NCBI GenBank assembly: GCA_020724775.1
Contig: DYGG01000016.1
Span: 1-61,767 of the forward strand
Origin: Ignavibacterium sp.
GTDB lineage: Bacteria > Zixibacteria > MSB-5A5 > GN15 > PGXB01
Direction of reading: 5' to 3'
Length of the DNA stretch: 61,767 bases
Positions 1 to 9,571 of this stretch are shown here, piece after piece. The stretch's first letter is position 1, and the number at the start of each line of letters is the position of its first letter. A model generated the notes under the pieces. That model was not told the origin of the DNA, did not search any database, and was given only the letters and a program-made list of their open reading frames with translations. The translations under genes were made by a program, and so were the position numbers.

Positions 1-18
1 TCCCAAAAATGGCAAAAT

Positions 19-52
19 AAAAAAAGGGCGTCGACCATTTTGTCAACACCCT
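19..52 (-). terminator. Rho-independent terminator of the giant repeat protein gene
   Basis: Read on the minus strand, positions 52-42 (AGGGTGTTGAC) pair with 35-25 (GTCGACGCCCT) over 11 bp including two U-G wobbles. The loop is 6 nt and a run of seven or eight U follows. The wobbles only pair in minus-strand RNA, so the direction fits the upstream minus-strand gene ending at 110. Confidence 0.85.
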
Positions 53-54
53 GA

Positions 55-79
55 CGGGTCGGCTTCAGCAGCCGACCCG
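55..79. repeat. Perfect inverted repeat, second hairpin in tandem with the terminator
   Basis: CGGGTCGGC (55-63) and GCCGACCCG (71-79) are perfect 9-bp arms around a 7-nt loop. The hairpin lies between the stop of the giant gene and its terminator, has no U-tract of its own, and probably protects the 3' end or assists termination. Confidence 0.7.
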
Positions 80-109
80 CCTTAATGCATCAAACAAAGG
101 GGCAGATCT

Positions 110-3100
110 TTATTTGAGCAACATCATTTTCTTTGTGGCGCTGAACTGAGCCGCTTCGGCGCGGTATAAATAAATCCCCGAGGTGACCATCTGGCCGCTT
201 TCATTCCGCCCATCCCAGTTAACTGTAACAACCCCGGCTTCGCATTCTCCGGCATACCGCTTCACTATCTGACCGTTGACATTAAATATCGTAATCTGCC
301 ACGTAGACGCCACCGGCATCGTCATCTCGATAGCCGTGGAAGGATTAAACGGATTGGGGTAATTCTGCGCCAGGTCAAACGATCGGGGCATGATGGCGCT
401 TCCATACTTGGTAGAGAGAAGTTCTCCGTAATAAGTGCTGAATGATGCCTCTGAGAGCGCTATCGTGCCATCGCCATCATAACTCAATTCCAGGATATTT
501 TCTAAACCCTCTTTAATCATTACTCCGGCGTCATAACTGTAAATCAATACTCTGACTTCATTTTCAGTTATAGTAAACTTCATATCCATAAGCGATGCGC
601 CTGAGGCAAGAACCGGATTATGCGGAGTTACGCCCTCATAGCGGAAAACCAGAAGTCCCGCGCCGATTGGGTGCTCGCTATCAAGCGATAGCGAAACGCG
701 GTTATCTTTATCAATGGCGCTGAGCGCTACCGCCGCCTGATAGGGCGATATCTTCAGAAGCGGCGGAGCATCTCCGGTAATGACTCGCACCAGATACACC
801 AGATCGGCCACCGTAAGGACCATACCGTCGGCGTTGACATCCGAAGCGGCTGTCTGACCGGCAACATTCACCGTGAAGGCTTTCAATCCATATAGGAAGT
901 AGTTGGTCAGAACCACGGCATCACCTATTTCATAAGCAACGCCGTTAAGATTGACGTCGCCGCGGGCATCAATGGAATCGGGATGTTTGACACAGATGCC
1001 GCCGTTGAACAGATCAAGACATCTAATCGGCGTAATCTTATCCCCACCCATGCAGGTATCGACCGCTCCCATGCCATCGGGCCGTGAGGATTCCGGAAAG
1101 TGGGTATCGTCCCCTTCGTCCCATAAAATCAAGCCGCTGCTGTTATATATGCGGGCATCCAGGTAAAGGTAGGTTCCGGTAGGGTCAGTGAAGGCGTTGT
1201 CGCCGCAATCCTGCCAGTAGAAATTAATCGGCAGGAAGTACCCGCCAAGATTCTGGTCGTTGGCAATGCGCATGGTCATAATCGCCAGCAGTCCCTGCGG
1301 GCTAAGTTGTTGCTGTGGAGGATGATTGGGACCGTCATTCTGGTCGGCAATTCCGACAATTCGCACCAACCCGGGGGGGCAGGCGATGCAGCCGCCGGCT
1401 GTTCCGACTCGATATGTGAAGTATTCCCAACCGCTGATGGCCGTTCCTTTAGTCACATGCAGGAATGACATAACTGAAGCGTCAAAACTAATCAGGAGGT
1501 CAAACCCACCAATCGGCTCCATCGTCTCTACCATAAGTTTTACCGGCACGGTCGCCCCGACAATATAGCAGGAGTCGGTCTTGATCGCAATTTCGACACA
1601 GGTCGCGCAGGTACTCGAGGGGTAAATCGTCACACTGAACGCCTTGGTTACTTTGTTGCAGCCGTCGGTCGCTTCAAAGCAGAACTCATAAGTGGTATCA
1701 ATGGTGGTCGGAGTAAAGCAAACACGTCCACTGTCGCTTGTGACACTCTGATATATGCCCGGTCCGCAAACTTTGGTTATCGTCAGATTATCACCGTCAG
1801 GGTCATCGGCAAATATTCCGTCGATACATATCTCTTCAATATTCTCCAGACATCCCGGAGTAAGCATATTCTCAGGAACCGTTAAAGATGGAGCCTGATT
1901 GCCGTGGACCACAATGTTAAAGTCACAGGTATCGGCGCCGCAAGTAGTCGCGGCAATCGCCCGCACCGGGTATGTCCCGGCGCCGTTAATCGGTATGCAT
2001 CCAATTCCGCCGCCATAATTCCCCGAGGGGGTAATCGTTACGGTCGCGCCGGCAGGAGTCACCTGAAGCGGGAAACAGATCTGGGACGTAGTCGCCAGGC
2101 AAACCGTGGTATCAATATTGCCCGGGCAGGTAATCTGAGCGGCCGAGCCAATAGTCACGACTGCCGTAACTACACAAGTATCGGCTCCGCAAGGGGCGGT
2201 CGCTATAACGCGCAGTCGATAAGTGCCGCTGGTGTCGGCAAAGAAGACAACCCGACTGGTGACGGAATTGTAGTACCCTATCGGGGACACGGTCACAGCG
2301 GCGTTCGAGGGCGTTATCGGCAGAAGCACACGAACCGTGTCTTTCTTGCAGAGGGATACTGAAGTCGGGCTATCGGGACAGGTTATATCTGCTTTCGGGT
2401 CAAAGACAACATTGACTGTTATTAGACAGGTATCGGAACCGCACGGCGCCGTTGCGATAGCGGTTATTCTATATGTTCCGGCAGTATCGGCACGGAAACA
2501 GACCTGGCCATTACTGTAGGTGCCGTAAGAGACTAAAATAGCAGCCGTGCTCGGAGTGAATACGAGCGGAACGCAGATATTTCCTGCGCCGCACGCATGT
2601 CTTGTGTAGGGACCGATAGCGCATTCGATATTTGCCACCGCTCCGGTAGTGACTGTAATGCAGACTGTATCCTTATCGGAAAGTCCGCAAGCATCGGTGG
2701 CGGTCACCACCAGACAGTACTGCCCGGCTGCGGTAGGAGTGAAGCAAATGTTCCCTGTCTCGACATTATATCTCCCTGGAGCGGAAACGGTAATACTCTG
2801 GATATTATTATTGGGGTCTATTACTGATATCGGTCTGCAAATTTCAGAGAAGGTACACTGAAAGTAAGTTGTATCCAAACCAGCATTGACGGTCGGTCCC
2901 TCGTTTATTTCGACCGTTACCCTGAAGGAACAACTATCAGCACCGCAATCACTGACCGCCACGACGGTTATCTCATACAAGCCTGATGTGTCGGCACTAA
3001 AGCAGACGGCGCCATTTTCGTAAGTACCAATCGGCGACACTGTCACCGATGAATTGGGCGGGATTACACCAACCGGACGGCACACATTGCCCGGGGAACA

Positions 3101-6100
3101 AAGGAAGATAGTTGTATCCGGCGGGCATTGCAGACTTGCCGCCGTTCCGAAAGTGACACGGACGAAAGTTGAATCATTCCCTATCAGGCCGCAGGAGTCA
3201 TACGCCGTGATACTAAAGATGTACAGACCGGCCGAATCTGGCGTAAAACAGATGGAGCCAGTTTGCGAATTATATATCCCCGGCCGCGACACGGTTACGT
3301 TAGCAATATTGTTGTCCTTATCAGTAATCTGCACCGGGAAGCAGACTTCCTCGGGAGCGCAAAGATTTATATCGAGATTTTCCGAAGAGACCACCGATGG
3401 AAAGTCATTCTGTATCACATTGACTCGAACGAAGTCCAGTCCGCTCTTGCCGCAGGAATCGGTCGCCACCAGCATCAGAGTATACCAGCCTGGAGCCGAA
3501 GGGAGAAAACAGACCGTTCCTGTTATCGGATTGTAACTTGAACCCGGTCCCACCGAAATCTGCATAATATTATTGTCCTGGTCGTACACACCGGCCGGCA
3601 CACAGATATGCTGCAACTGACAGAGCCAAATGCTGGTGTCGCGACCCAGCATCACGACCGGGTTGGAGTTCATAGTAACATTGACCTGAGCCATGCAACT
3701 GTCGGCACCGCAATCACTCTGAACTTTGATTTTCAGATTTTTTACCACTGAGCAGTTAGTATAGAAGCAAACAGAACCGCTGGCCGCGTCGTACCATGCC
3801 GAAGCCGGCGAAACTGTTACCTGCGAGCCTTCAGGTATCCCCCCGATGGGGAGACAGATAGTGTCCGGCGCGCAGATGAATATAGCGGTATCGCCGGGGC
3901 ACTCGAGCGCTACCGACGCCCCATGTGTGACCGTTACCAAGGTCGTATCGCTATCTTTTTCGCCGCAACTGTCAGTTACAGTAGCTATCAGATAGTACAT
4001 TCCCGGCTGTTCCGGCGTGAAGCAAATGACCCCTCGCCCTTCGACATAATGACCATTCTGAATCTCGACCGAAGAAATGTTGCCGTCATTGTCGTAGTAG
4101 TCAAAGGGGATACATATTTCATTTAAGAAACACTGGCTGACTGTACTGTCCGGTCCCAATGTAACTACCGGAGCCGAATTTCTTGACACGGTGACCCTGA
4201 TTTCTGCGGTATCACTGCTGCAACCGTCAAAAACGGCAACCAGCAATATACAGGCGGAGTCTTCCAGGAAAGTTACTAATCCGGTTCCGGCGTCAATCGC
4301 TCCCGGACCATGAATCAATTCATAAGTCAGCGGCATCCCTTCGGGGTCAGTTGCTTTTATCTGATAAAGAAGCGTATCCCGGATGTCGCAGATGAAGTAA
4401 TTTACCTCCTCTGCAGTTATACTGGGAGGCAAGTCACTACTAACATCAACTCTGATTAGACAGGTGTCAGCGCTGCATTCCGTGCTCGCAATGATTTCAA
4501 TTTCATACCTGCCGGCGGTGTCGGCGACAAAACAGACTGCCCCTTCGGTAAAGGTGCCTATCGGGGATACTGTCACCGACGCATTAAGAAAATTGAGCCC
4601 TACCGGTCGACATATTGTTGTCGGTTCGCAGATGGTGATTGTCGTATCATCAGGACAGGTGAGTTCTACATCCGGAGCCACAATGATGTTAAATGAAAGA
4701 TTGCAGGTGTCGGCACCGCAAATGTTGGAGGCTATAATTTGCACCTCATTCAGCCCTGCCGATTGCGGTGTGAAACAAAAAAGTCCGTTTGTCCAACTTC
4801 CCACGCTGGCGTTCACGGTAGTGGCATATTCAATGGGCAATTCTATGCAGACTTGAGATAACTCGCATTGCGCGATATCGGTCACTTCGCTCGGACAACT
4901 AATGGCCGGAAGTGGAATCTGGGTCGCACTGATGGTCACTTCGCATGTATCTGCGCCGCAATTATTGCGGGCAATCACACGCACGCTGGTAAGTCCCGGC
5001 TCCGTGATTTCCACACAAATCTGACCGTTCTTCCATTCGCCTCCCTCTACAATAACCGTATCGCTGTTAAAGATTCCCAATTCGAAGCAAGCAGTATCTG
5101 CGTCGCAGAACAGGAATCCAAACGGTTCGGTGGGACAGGCGATTGACGGCAATCCGGTAATCGCCACGTTCACCATAACCAGACAGGTTTCCGACCCGCA
5201 ATTATTCCAGGCTACTACTTGCATCTCGTAAAGTCCGGCGCTGTCAGCCGTGAAGCAGAGCGTTCCTTCCGACCAACGTCCGCCTGATACTGTCACCGAA
5301 TCAAAATCGGTAATCGGAAGACTGATACAGACTTCACCTGGAGCGCAAAGAGTCTTCCCAATCACACTCTCGTAACAGGCAATACTTGGCCACGGCCGAA
5401 TCTCGACATCAGCCTCTACCTGGCAAGTATCCACTCCGCACTCGTTGGCGGCAATAATTGTCAGTGTATAATGGCCCGATGTCGGCGCAAAGAAACAGAC
5501 TTCTCCGTTCCTATATTCGCCGCCGACTACCGTAATTTCAGCCAATTCCGGAGAGACTGAAACCGGAATGCAGAAACTATCCGGGACGCAAGTCTGAAAA
5601 CTCGCCGGCTCAACCGGGCATGAAATAGATGGTAATTCGCCCAGTATCACAGAAACTATAACGGTATCGGTATCGAAGGCAAAACATTGGTCGCTTATGG
5701 TGACAACAATGGTGTCCTCACCGCTTACTGCAGGCTGGTAACAGACCTGTCCGGTCTCGGCATCATAAAAACCGATATTGGTCGCTATATCTGAAATGTT
5801 TTCATCGAGATCATAACTGTTCAGATCTATACATATTAATGTCGCGGGAGGGCATCGAAATGCCGTAAAATCATCACCCAGGTTAACTACTGGCGACGAG
5901 TTTATTGTTACATTAACTACCCCCGTGTCAACGGCCGTCAATCCGCAGGAATCAACAACGGTAACTATGAACTGATATTCTCCCGTTCCGGACGTAGTAA
6001 AACAGATATAACCGTCGACATATTCGGCCCCGCCTCTAACCGACACCGACATCAGATTGCCGTCGATATCGCCGACAGCGGTCGGAAGACATATATTTTC

Positions 6101-7942
6101 AGGGCGGCAGAGGAAGACACTGCTATCTGCCACCGAGACGGTGGGGGCAGAATTCGGCACAACCGTCACCTTTATTGAGTCATATCCAGTCGCGCCGCAA
6201 CTGTCGGTTGCTCTCAGTTCAAACTCGTAAACCCCCGCTCCATCGGGTTCAAAACAAACCTTTTGTAAGACGGAATCATATATGCCAAAAGGCGATACCA
6301 TTATTGATACTATGTCCCTGTCGCCGGAAACCGAAGCGTCAAAACAGATTTCTTCCATATCACAAAGAAAAACGGTGGTATCGGGGCCAACAGTCACCTT
6401 CGGCGGCTCATTGCGATTCACGGTCACATTCAGAAAGTCAATCCCTTTGGCGCCGCAGGCGTCGGTGGCAAGAACCATCAGCACATTTACATGGTTTGCC
6501 GGGTAAAAACAGACCATCCCGGTGATTGGATTATAGTAGCCGCTCTGATTTACAGTAATGCTTACTATATTATTGTCCGGATCAATGATTCCGGCCGGAA
6601 TACAAACTTCTCCGGTCTCGCACAGATAAATACTGGTATCCCTGCCCAACATCACCGTCGGCGGACGATTCATTGTCACATGTACCATAAACGAACAGGT
6701 ATCGGCTCCACACTCATTCTCCACTATCAAACTCAAATTCTTATTGACCGTGCAGTTAGTGTAGAAACAAATCGACTGTGTGGCGGCGTTATACCACGCC
6801 GAAGACGGCGTTACAGTCACATTCGCCCCTTCCGGAATTCCCTGAACCGGGATACATAGGGTCTCGGGCTGACAGATAAAAATGCTGGTATCGGCACAGG
6901 ACAATTCCGGCGGCGGCCCTGTAACAACCGTTATGATAACCGTATCTTCCACACAGGGAGGTATCCTCAGACCGCCGTCAGTGTCACCGCGCAGGCAGCG
7001 GTCGGTCATGCAGTAGACGAAGATATAGTCAGCGGAATCAACCGCCTCCGGATAGAAGCAGGTTGTACCGGTGGTGGCATCGGTCATGACAAAGCTGCCC
7101 GGTCCCTCCACCTGTACTATCTGAATAGAATCCCCCGGGTCAGGGTCAATTGCGGTCACTTCGAAGCAGATTGTATCGGGACCGCATAATTCAAACTTGC
7201 GATGGAATCCGTACATTTCGGGGGGAGTGTTGACCGTAATCGAAAGGCAGATTACGGCGGTATCAGCACCACAGATGTCGGAGACCTCAACTGTGAAACA
7301 GCGAACTGATGACAAATTTTCGGAAAACGTGATTAGTCCGGTTTGACTGTCAATTGAGCCGTAGTCGGAAAGGAGCCTGAAGGTAAGCGGGTCATTTTCA
7401 GGGTCCGTGGCAACGACCACATATTGATACAATTCTCTCGGAAAACACTCAACAAAACTGCTATCGCCAGTCAGAATTGACGGCGGCTGATTCAAAAAGA
7501 CCACATAACTTTTGGTTGCCACCGCCGTTCGGTTGTAGTCGTCTCGTGCTTCATAGACCACATCGTAGGTCCCTGACGAATCCGGCGTGAAGTCGAAATA
7601 GCCATAGGCCGGCGGATGTGACGGTTCCGAACTGAAATCGCCCGGACCGCTCAATTTGCTCATGGTGATTATCCGCTCGGAATGTATGCTGGTGGCGACA
7701 ATGGTGTCGTGGATGGTCGAGCCCAGGCAAATATAAAAAGTATCAACCGGGTCAAAAGAAAAGAACTCCGGAGGCCAGTACAGATTGGGCGTCTGCACAT
7801 CACTGGATGAAACCGGCGCCGCCTGACCCGTGCTTTTATAACTGGGGGAGGTTGTTACCTGTCCAAAAGCATTGACGGTGGATAGAAGAATTATTAATAA
7901 CAGGGAAACCGCTCCCGCTGACAGCAGTTTCGTTTTATTCAT
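110..7942 (-). CDS. Giant secreted multi-repeat surface protein with dockerin and type IX-like sorting tail
   Basis: Encodes 2,610 residues. I start at 7942 (MNKTKLLSAG...) because GGAGGA sits 5 nt upstream and a clear signal peptide ends near NAFGQ; the frame stays open 22 codons further upstream. After an N-terminal region come about two dozen tandem modules of roughly 80-95 residues. Each has paired cysteines, a ..VCF(T/X)P.. strand and a closing C-G-A-D-T-C or C-G-x-x-x-x-D signature, suggesting Ig/cadherin-like folds with one or two disulfides each. Then follow a cohesin-like beta domain (GGFDLLISFD), a dockerin-like pair (RGDVNLNG and SDVNADGM) and a C-terminal FlgD-like tail beginning NYPNPFNPSTAIEM, typical of Por secretion/T9SS-sorted proteins in FCB bacteria. 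Role is inferred to be adhesion or surface-layer structure; no catalytic motif was seen. A long leader and a promoter lie upstream. Confidence 0.9.
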   Translation of the reverse strand: MNKTKLLSAGAVSLLLIILLSTVNAFGQVTTSPSYKSTGQAAPVSSSDVQTPNLYWPPEFFSFDPVDTFYICLGSTIHDTIVATSIHSERIITMSKLSGPGDFSSEPSHPPAYGYFDFTPDSSGTYDVVYEARDDYNRTAVATKSYVVFLNQPPSILTGDSSFVECFPRELYQYVVVATDPENDPLTFRLLSDYGSIDSQTGLITFSENLSSVRCFTVEVSDICGADTAVICLSITVNTPPEMYGFHRKFELCGPDTICFEVTAIDPDPGDSIQIVQVEGPGSFVMTDATTGTTCFYPEAVDSADYIFVYCMTDRCLRGDTDGGLRIPPCVEDTVIITVVTGPPPELSCADTSIFICQPETLCIPVQGIPEGANVTVTPSSAWYNAATQSICFYTNCTVNKNLSLIVENECGADTCSFMVHVTMNRPPTVMLGRDTSIYLCETGEVCIPAGIIDPDNNIVSITVNQSGYYNPITGMVCFYPANHVNVLMVLATDACGAKGIDFLNVTVNRNEPPKVTVGPDTTVFLCDMEEICFDASVSGDRDIVSIMVSPFGIYDSVLQKVCFEPDGAGVYEFELRATDSCGATGYDSIKVTVVPNSAPTVSVADSSVFLCRPENICLPTAVGDIDGNLMSVSVRGGAEYVDGYICFTTSGTGEYQFIVTVVDSCGLTAVDTGVVNVTINSSPVVNLGDDFTAFRCPPATLICIDLNSYDLDENISDIATNIGFYDAETGQVCYQPAVSGEDTIVVTISDQCFAFDTDTVIVSVILGELPSISCPVEPASFQTCVPDSFCIPVSVSPELAEITVVGGEYRNGEVCFFAPTSGHYTLTIIAANECGVDTCQVEADVEIRPWPSIACYESVIGKTLCAPGEVCISLPITDFDSVTVSGGRWSEGTLCFTADSAGLYEMQVVAWNNCGSETCLVMVNVAITGLPSIACPTEPFGFLFCDADTACFELGIFNSDTVIVEGGEWKNGQICVEITEPGLTSVRVIARNNCGADTCEVTISATQIPLPAISCPSEVTDIAQCELSQVCIELPIEYATTVNASVGSWTNGLFCFTPQSAGLNEVQIIASNICGADTCNLSFNIIVAPDVELTCPDDTTITICEPTTICRPVGLNFLNASVTVSPIGTFTEGAVCFVADTAGRYEIEIIASTECSADTCLIRVDVSSDLPPSITAEEVNYFICDIRDTLLYQIKATDPEGMPLTYELIHGPGAIDAGTGLVTFLEDSACILLVAVFDGCSSDTAEIRVTVSRNSAPVVTLGPDSTVSQCFLNEICIPFDYYDNDGNISSVEIQNGHYVEGRGVICFTPEQPGMYYLIATVTDSCGEKDSDTTLVTVTHGASVALECPGDTAIFICAPDTICLPIGGIPEGSQVTVSPASAWYDAASGSVCFYTNCSVVKNLKIKVQSDCGADSCMAQVNVTMNSNPVVMLGRDTSIWLCQLQHICVPAGVYDQDNNIMQISVGPGSSYNPITGTVCFLPSAPGWYTLMLVATDSCGKSGLDFVRVNVIQNDFPSVVSSENLDINLCAPEEVCFPVQITDKDNNIANVTVSRPGIYNSQTGSICFTPDSAGLYIFSITAYDSCGLIGNDSTFVRVTFGTAASLQCPPDTTIFLCSPGNVCRPVGVIPPNSSVTVSPIGTYENGAVCFSADTSGLYEITVVAVSDCGADSCSFRVTVEINEGPTVNAGLDTTYFQCTFSEICRPISVIDPNNNIQSITVSAPGRYNVETGNICFTPTAAGQYCLVVTATDACGLSDKDTVCITVTTGAVANIECAIGPYTRHACGAGNICVPLVFTPSTAAILVSYGTYSNGQVCFRADTAGTYRITAIATAPCGSDTCLITVNVVFDPKADITCPDSPTSVSLCKKDTVRVLLPITPSNAAVTVSPIGYYNSVTSRVVFFADTSGTYRLRVIATAPCGADTCVVTAVVTIGSAAQITCPGNIDTTVCLATTSQICFPLQVTPAGATVTITPSGNYGGGIGCIPINGAGTYPVRAIAATTCGADTCDFNIVVHGNQAPSLTVPENMLTPGCLENIEEICIDGIFADDPDGDNLTITKVCGPGIYQSVTSDSGRVCFTPTTIDTTYEFCFEATDGCNKVTKAFSVTIYPSSTCATCVEIAIKTDSCYIVGATVPVKLMVETMEPIGGFDLLISFDASVMSFLHVTKGTAISGWEYFTYRVGTAGGCIACPPGLVRIVGIADQNDGPNHPPQQQLSPQGLLAIMTMRIANDQNLGGYFLPINFYWQDCGDNAFTDPTGTYLYLDARIYNSSGLILWDEGDDTHFPESSRPDGMGAVDTCMGGDKITPIRCLDLFNGGICVKHPDSIDARGDVNLNGVAYEIGDAVVLTNYFLYGLKAFTVNVAGQTAASDVNADGMVLTVADLVYLVRVITGDAPPLLKISPYQAAVALSAIDKDNRVSLSLDSEHPIGAGLLVFRYEGVTPHNPVLASGASLMDMKFTITENEVRVLIYSYDAGVMIKEGLENILELSYDGDGTIALSEASFSTYYGELLSTKYGSAIMPRSFDLAQNYPNPFNPSTAIEMTMPVASTWQITIFNVNGQIVKRYAGECEAGVVTVNWDGRNESGQMVTSGIYLYRAEAAQFSATKKMMLLK
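3425..3905 (-). repeat. Copy B of an internal two-module duplication in the giant gene
   Basis: The protein here (IPEGSQVTVSPASAWYD, FYTNCSV, VMLGRDTSIWLC, DQDNNI) matches copy A about 3.0 kb away in order and spacing. The similarity is visible at DNA level, for example the shared gcagttagt and accg/cctg-rich stretches. Ends are approximate. Confidence 0.7.
6425..6910 (-). repeat. Copy A of an internal two-module duplication in the giant gene
   Basis: The protein here (IPEGANVTVTPSSAWYN, FYTNCTV, VMLGRDTSIYLC, DPDNNI) matches copy B at 3425-3905. These pairs are closer to each other than to neighbouring modules, which points to block duplication after the single-module array had formed. Confidence 0.7.
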
Positions 7943-8625
7943 TATTCCTCCGCTGGACATTTTTCTCTGTGAACCGTAAAGCAACAAAACCGGCGGCAGA
8001 GTACCCAAAGGCAGGATTCAATCTGTCAAGTGAGGATAGAAAAAGGATCCAATCCAGCCCATTTATCTTCTTGACTAATTTACAATTATATCTTGTAAGT
8101 ACTATTAGCAGTCGTCCAATTAAATTCAAGGTTAATATACCTTGCATCCTGCCTAAGTCAAGATTTTTTCTGGCGATACTCAGCGTAATGGTCGTTCTCC
8201 TTACCTATTCGAAATCAATCATTCTAACATGCGACTTACCATTTCATAAATCCCGTCCCAAACCGGCGGACTTCCAAATTTCCAGGTAAAATGATGTAAT
8301 CCGCCGCCCTGAATCCACGCAATTTCCTTGCCTTAATAGTCCCCAATTATCTTTTGTCTGCGGTTCTGGCCGAAAGACGATGGAGCCGCGCTTACGCGCG
8401 GCACCCGATTGATATGCACCAGTCTAACTGCATATATTACAAAAGCATACGGTCGAGAGATAAATATGTACATTAAGCCCCTAAGGGTGCTTGGAGTCGA
8501 CTGATGAATATAGTCCTCCGTGCGCCCAAAAACTTCAGTCGTTTCGCAGTACTCTAATATTTCATCTTATCTGCAACGCGGTGCATTTAAGACTTTAATA
8601 GTCGATTTTGCAGATTCCGGGGATT
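7943..8625. other. 683-nt non-coding stretch
   Basis: No convincing gene on either strand; the short open frames lack ribosome sites and typical composition. It holds the promoter at 8134-8161 and a 7-bp perfect hairpin GCCGCGC-TTAC-GCGCGGC at 8385-8402. The hairpin is not followed by a T-run in either direction. I recognise no riboswitch or RNA family in it. Confidence 0.6.
8134..8161 (-). promoter_or_regulatory. Sigma-70-like promoter of the giant gene
   Basis: On the minus strand TTGACT (8161-8156), a 16-nt spacer and TATATT (8139-8134). The implied start near 8127 gives a leader of about 185 nt before the ATG at 7942. Confidence 0.55.
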
Positions 8626-9444
8626 CTACTTCTCCGTCGCATCAAGTATCACCGGAAGTCCGTTTTTGGAGTTTCCGATTACAATCACCTTGGTATTAGG
8701 CGATTCCGCTAATTTCTGCGTCGCCTCGATTCCTTTCCAGGTCAGGAGTGATGGCGTAACTCCTGAGGCTACTATTTTCTGAAAATCGGCTATCCCCTGC
8801 GCTTCGATTCGTTTCCTTTCCGCCTCCTGCTTCTCCTTGGTTAGGATAAACTGCATCTTCTGGGATTCCTGGTCGGCTTCCAGTTTGGCGTTTATCGCCT
8901 CCGATATTTTCTGCGGAAGCCCCACATCGCGGATAATCACATTCTCCACCGTCACATATTTATCTTTCAACTGCTCGCGCATCCCGTTGAGAATTTCCGA
9001 GGCGATAGTTTCCCGCTTGGTCGAATAGAGTTCTTCCGGTTTGTATCGGCCTACCACGCTCCGCGCCTGCCCCCGTAAGGCCGGGGCTACGGCAACGTCA
9101 AAAAACTGGGGACCTATTGTTACCTGCAGCGAATCCAGTTTATCGACTATCGGGCGGTACCAGATGCTGACTTCCAGTCCAATGGTCGCCCCATCGGCCG
9201 AAAGCACCCGCAAATCTTCCTTTCGCTCATCCAGCTGAATCTTGAAGACAAAAACATTGTTCCAGGGGAAATGAAATATAAACCCTTCCGGATATATCTT
9301 CCCCATTTCGGTGCCGTCGCCAAACTTGTAGTAAAAGACACCTCGGTGCCCCGATGGTATCTGCGAACCGCACCCGACCAGACCGGAGATGAGAATTGCT
9401 CCCATCAGTATTAACAGTCCCGAATTGCTCCAGCGATTTTTCAT
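8626..9444 (-). CDS. SPFH/prohibitin-family (Band 7) lipoprotein
   Basis: 272 residues. The N-terminus is a lipoprotein signal with lipobox LVGC (Cys25) rather than the usual transmembrane anchor. The SPFH domain follows (about 30-190: HRGVFYYKFGDG, IYPEGFIFHFPW, FDVAVAPALRGQARSVVG, VENVIIRDVGLP). A charged coiled-coil helix follows (KLEADQESQ...TKEKQEAERKRIEAQGI). This is the prohibitin subgroup, which forms ring-like membrane scaffolds and modulates membrane proteases. A strong AGGAGGAGAGG site precedes the ATG. It sits downstream of the unknown lipoprotein gene with a 127-nt gap. Which membrane it occupies cannot be told from sequence; the residue after Cys is Gly, not Asp. Confidence 0.88.
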   Translation of the reverse strand: MKNRWSNSGLLILMGAILISGLVGCGSQIPSGHRGVFYYKFGDGTEMGKIYPEGFIFHFPWNNVFVFKIQLDERKEDLRVLSADGATIGLEVSIWYRPIVDKLDSLQVTIGPQFFDVAVAPALRGQARSVVGRYKPEELYSTKRETIASEILNGMREQLKDKYVTVENVIIRDVGLPQKISEAINAKLEADQESQKMQFILTKEKQEAERKRIEAQGIADFQKIVASGVTPSLLTWKGIEATQKLAESPNTKVIVIGNSKNGLPVILDATEK

Positions 9445-9571
9445 TCCTCTCCTCCTCGAAATGTTTCATGAATCTGCGAGTGAAAGCAATCTAAGACGTC
9501 TCAACCTGTTATCACAAGCAAAATCTGACGCCCCCGTCGTCTTTCTGATAAACAAACTCTATCGCGACGGT

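Noticed and set aside
110-7942. CRISPR array or tandem DNA repeats within the giant gene
   Set aside because: The repeats are protein modules of about 90 residues with diverged DNA, not short identical repeats with spacers. No CRISPR, insertion sequence, prophage or attachment site was seen anywhere in the window.
7969-8289. 106-codon plus-strand frame ahead of the giant gene
   Set aside because: It lacks a ribosome site, overlaps the promoter and signal-peptide region of the giant gene, and its composition looks random.
8385-8402. Hairpin GCCGCGC-TTAC-GCGCGGC as terminator of the SPFH gene
   Set aside because: There is no T-run on either side and it lies more than 220 nt after the stop; kept only as a note.
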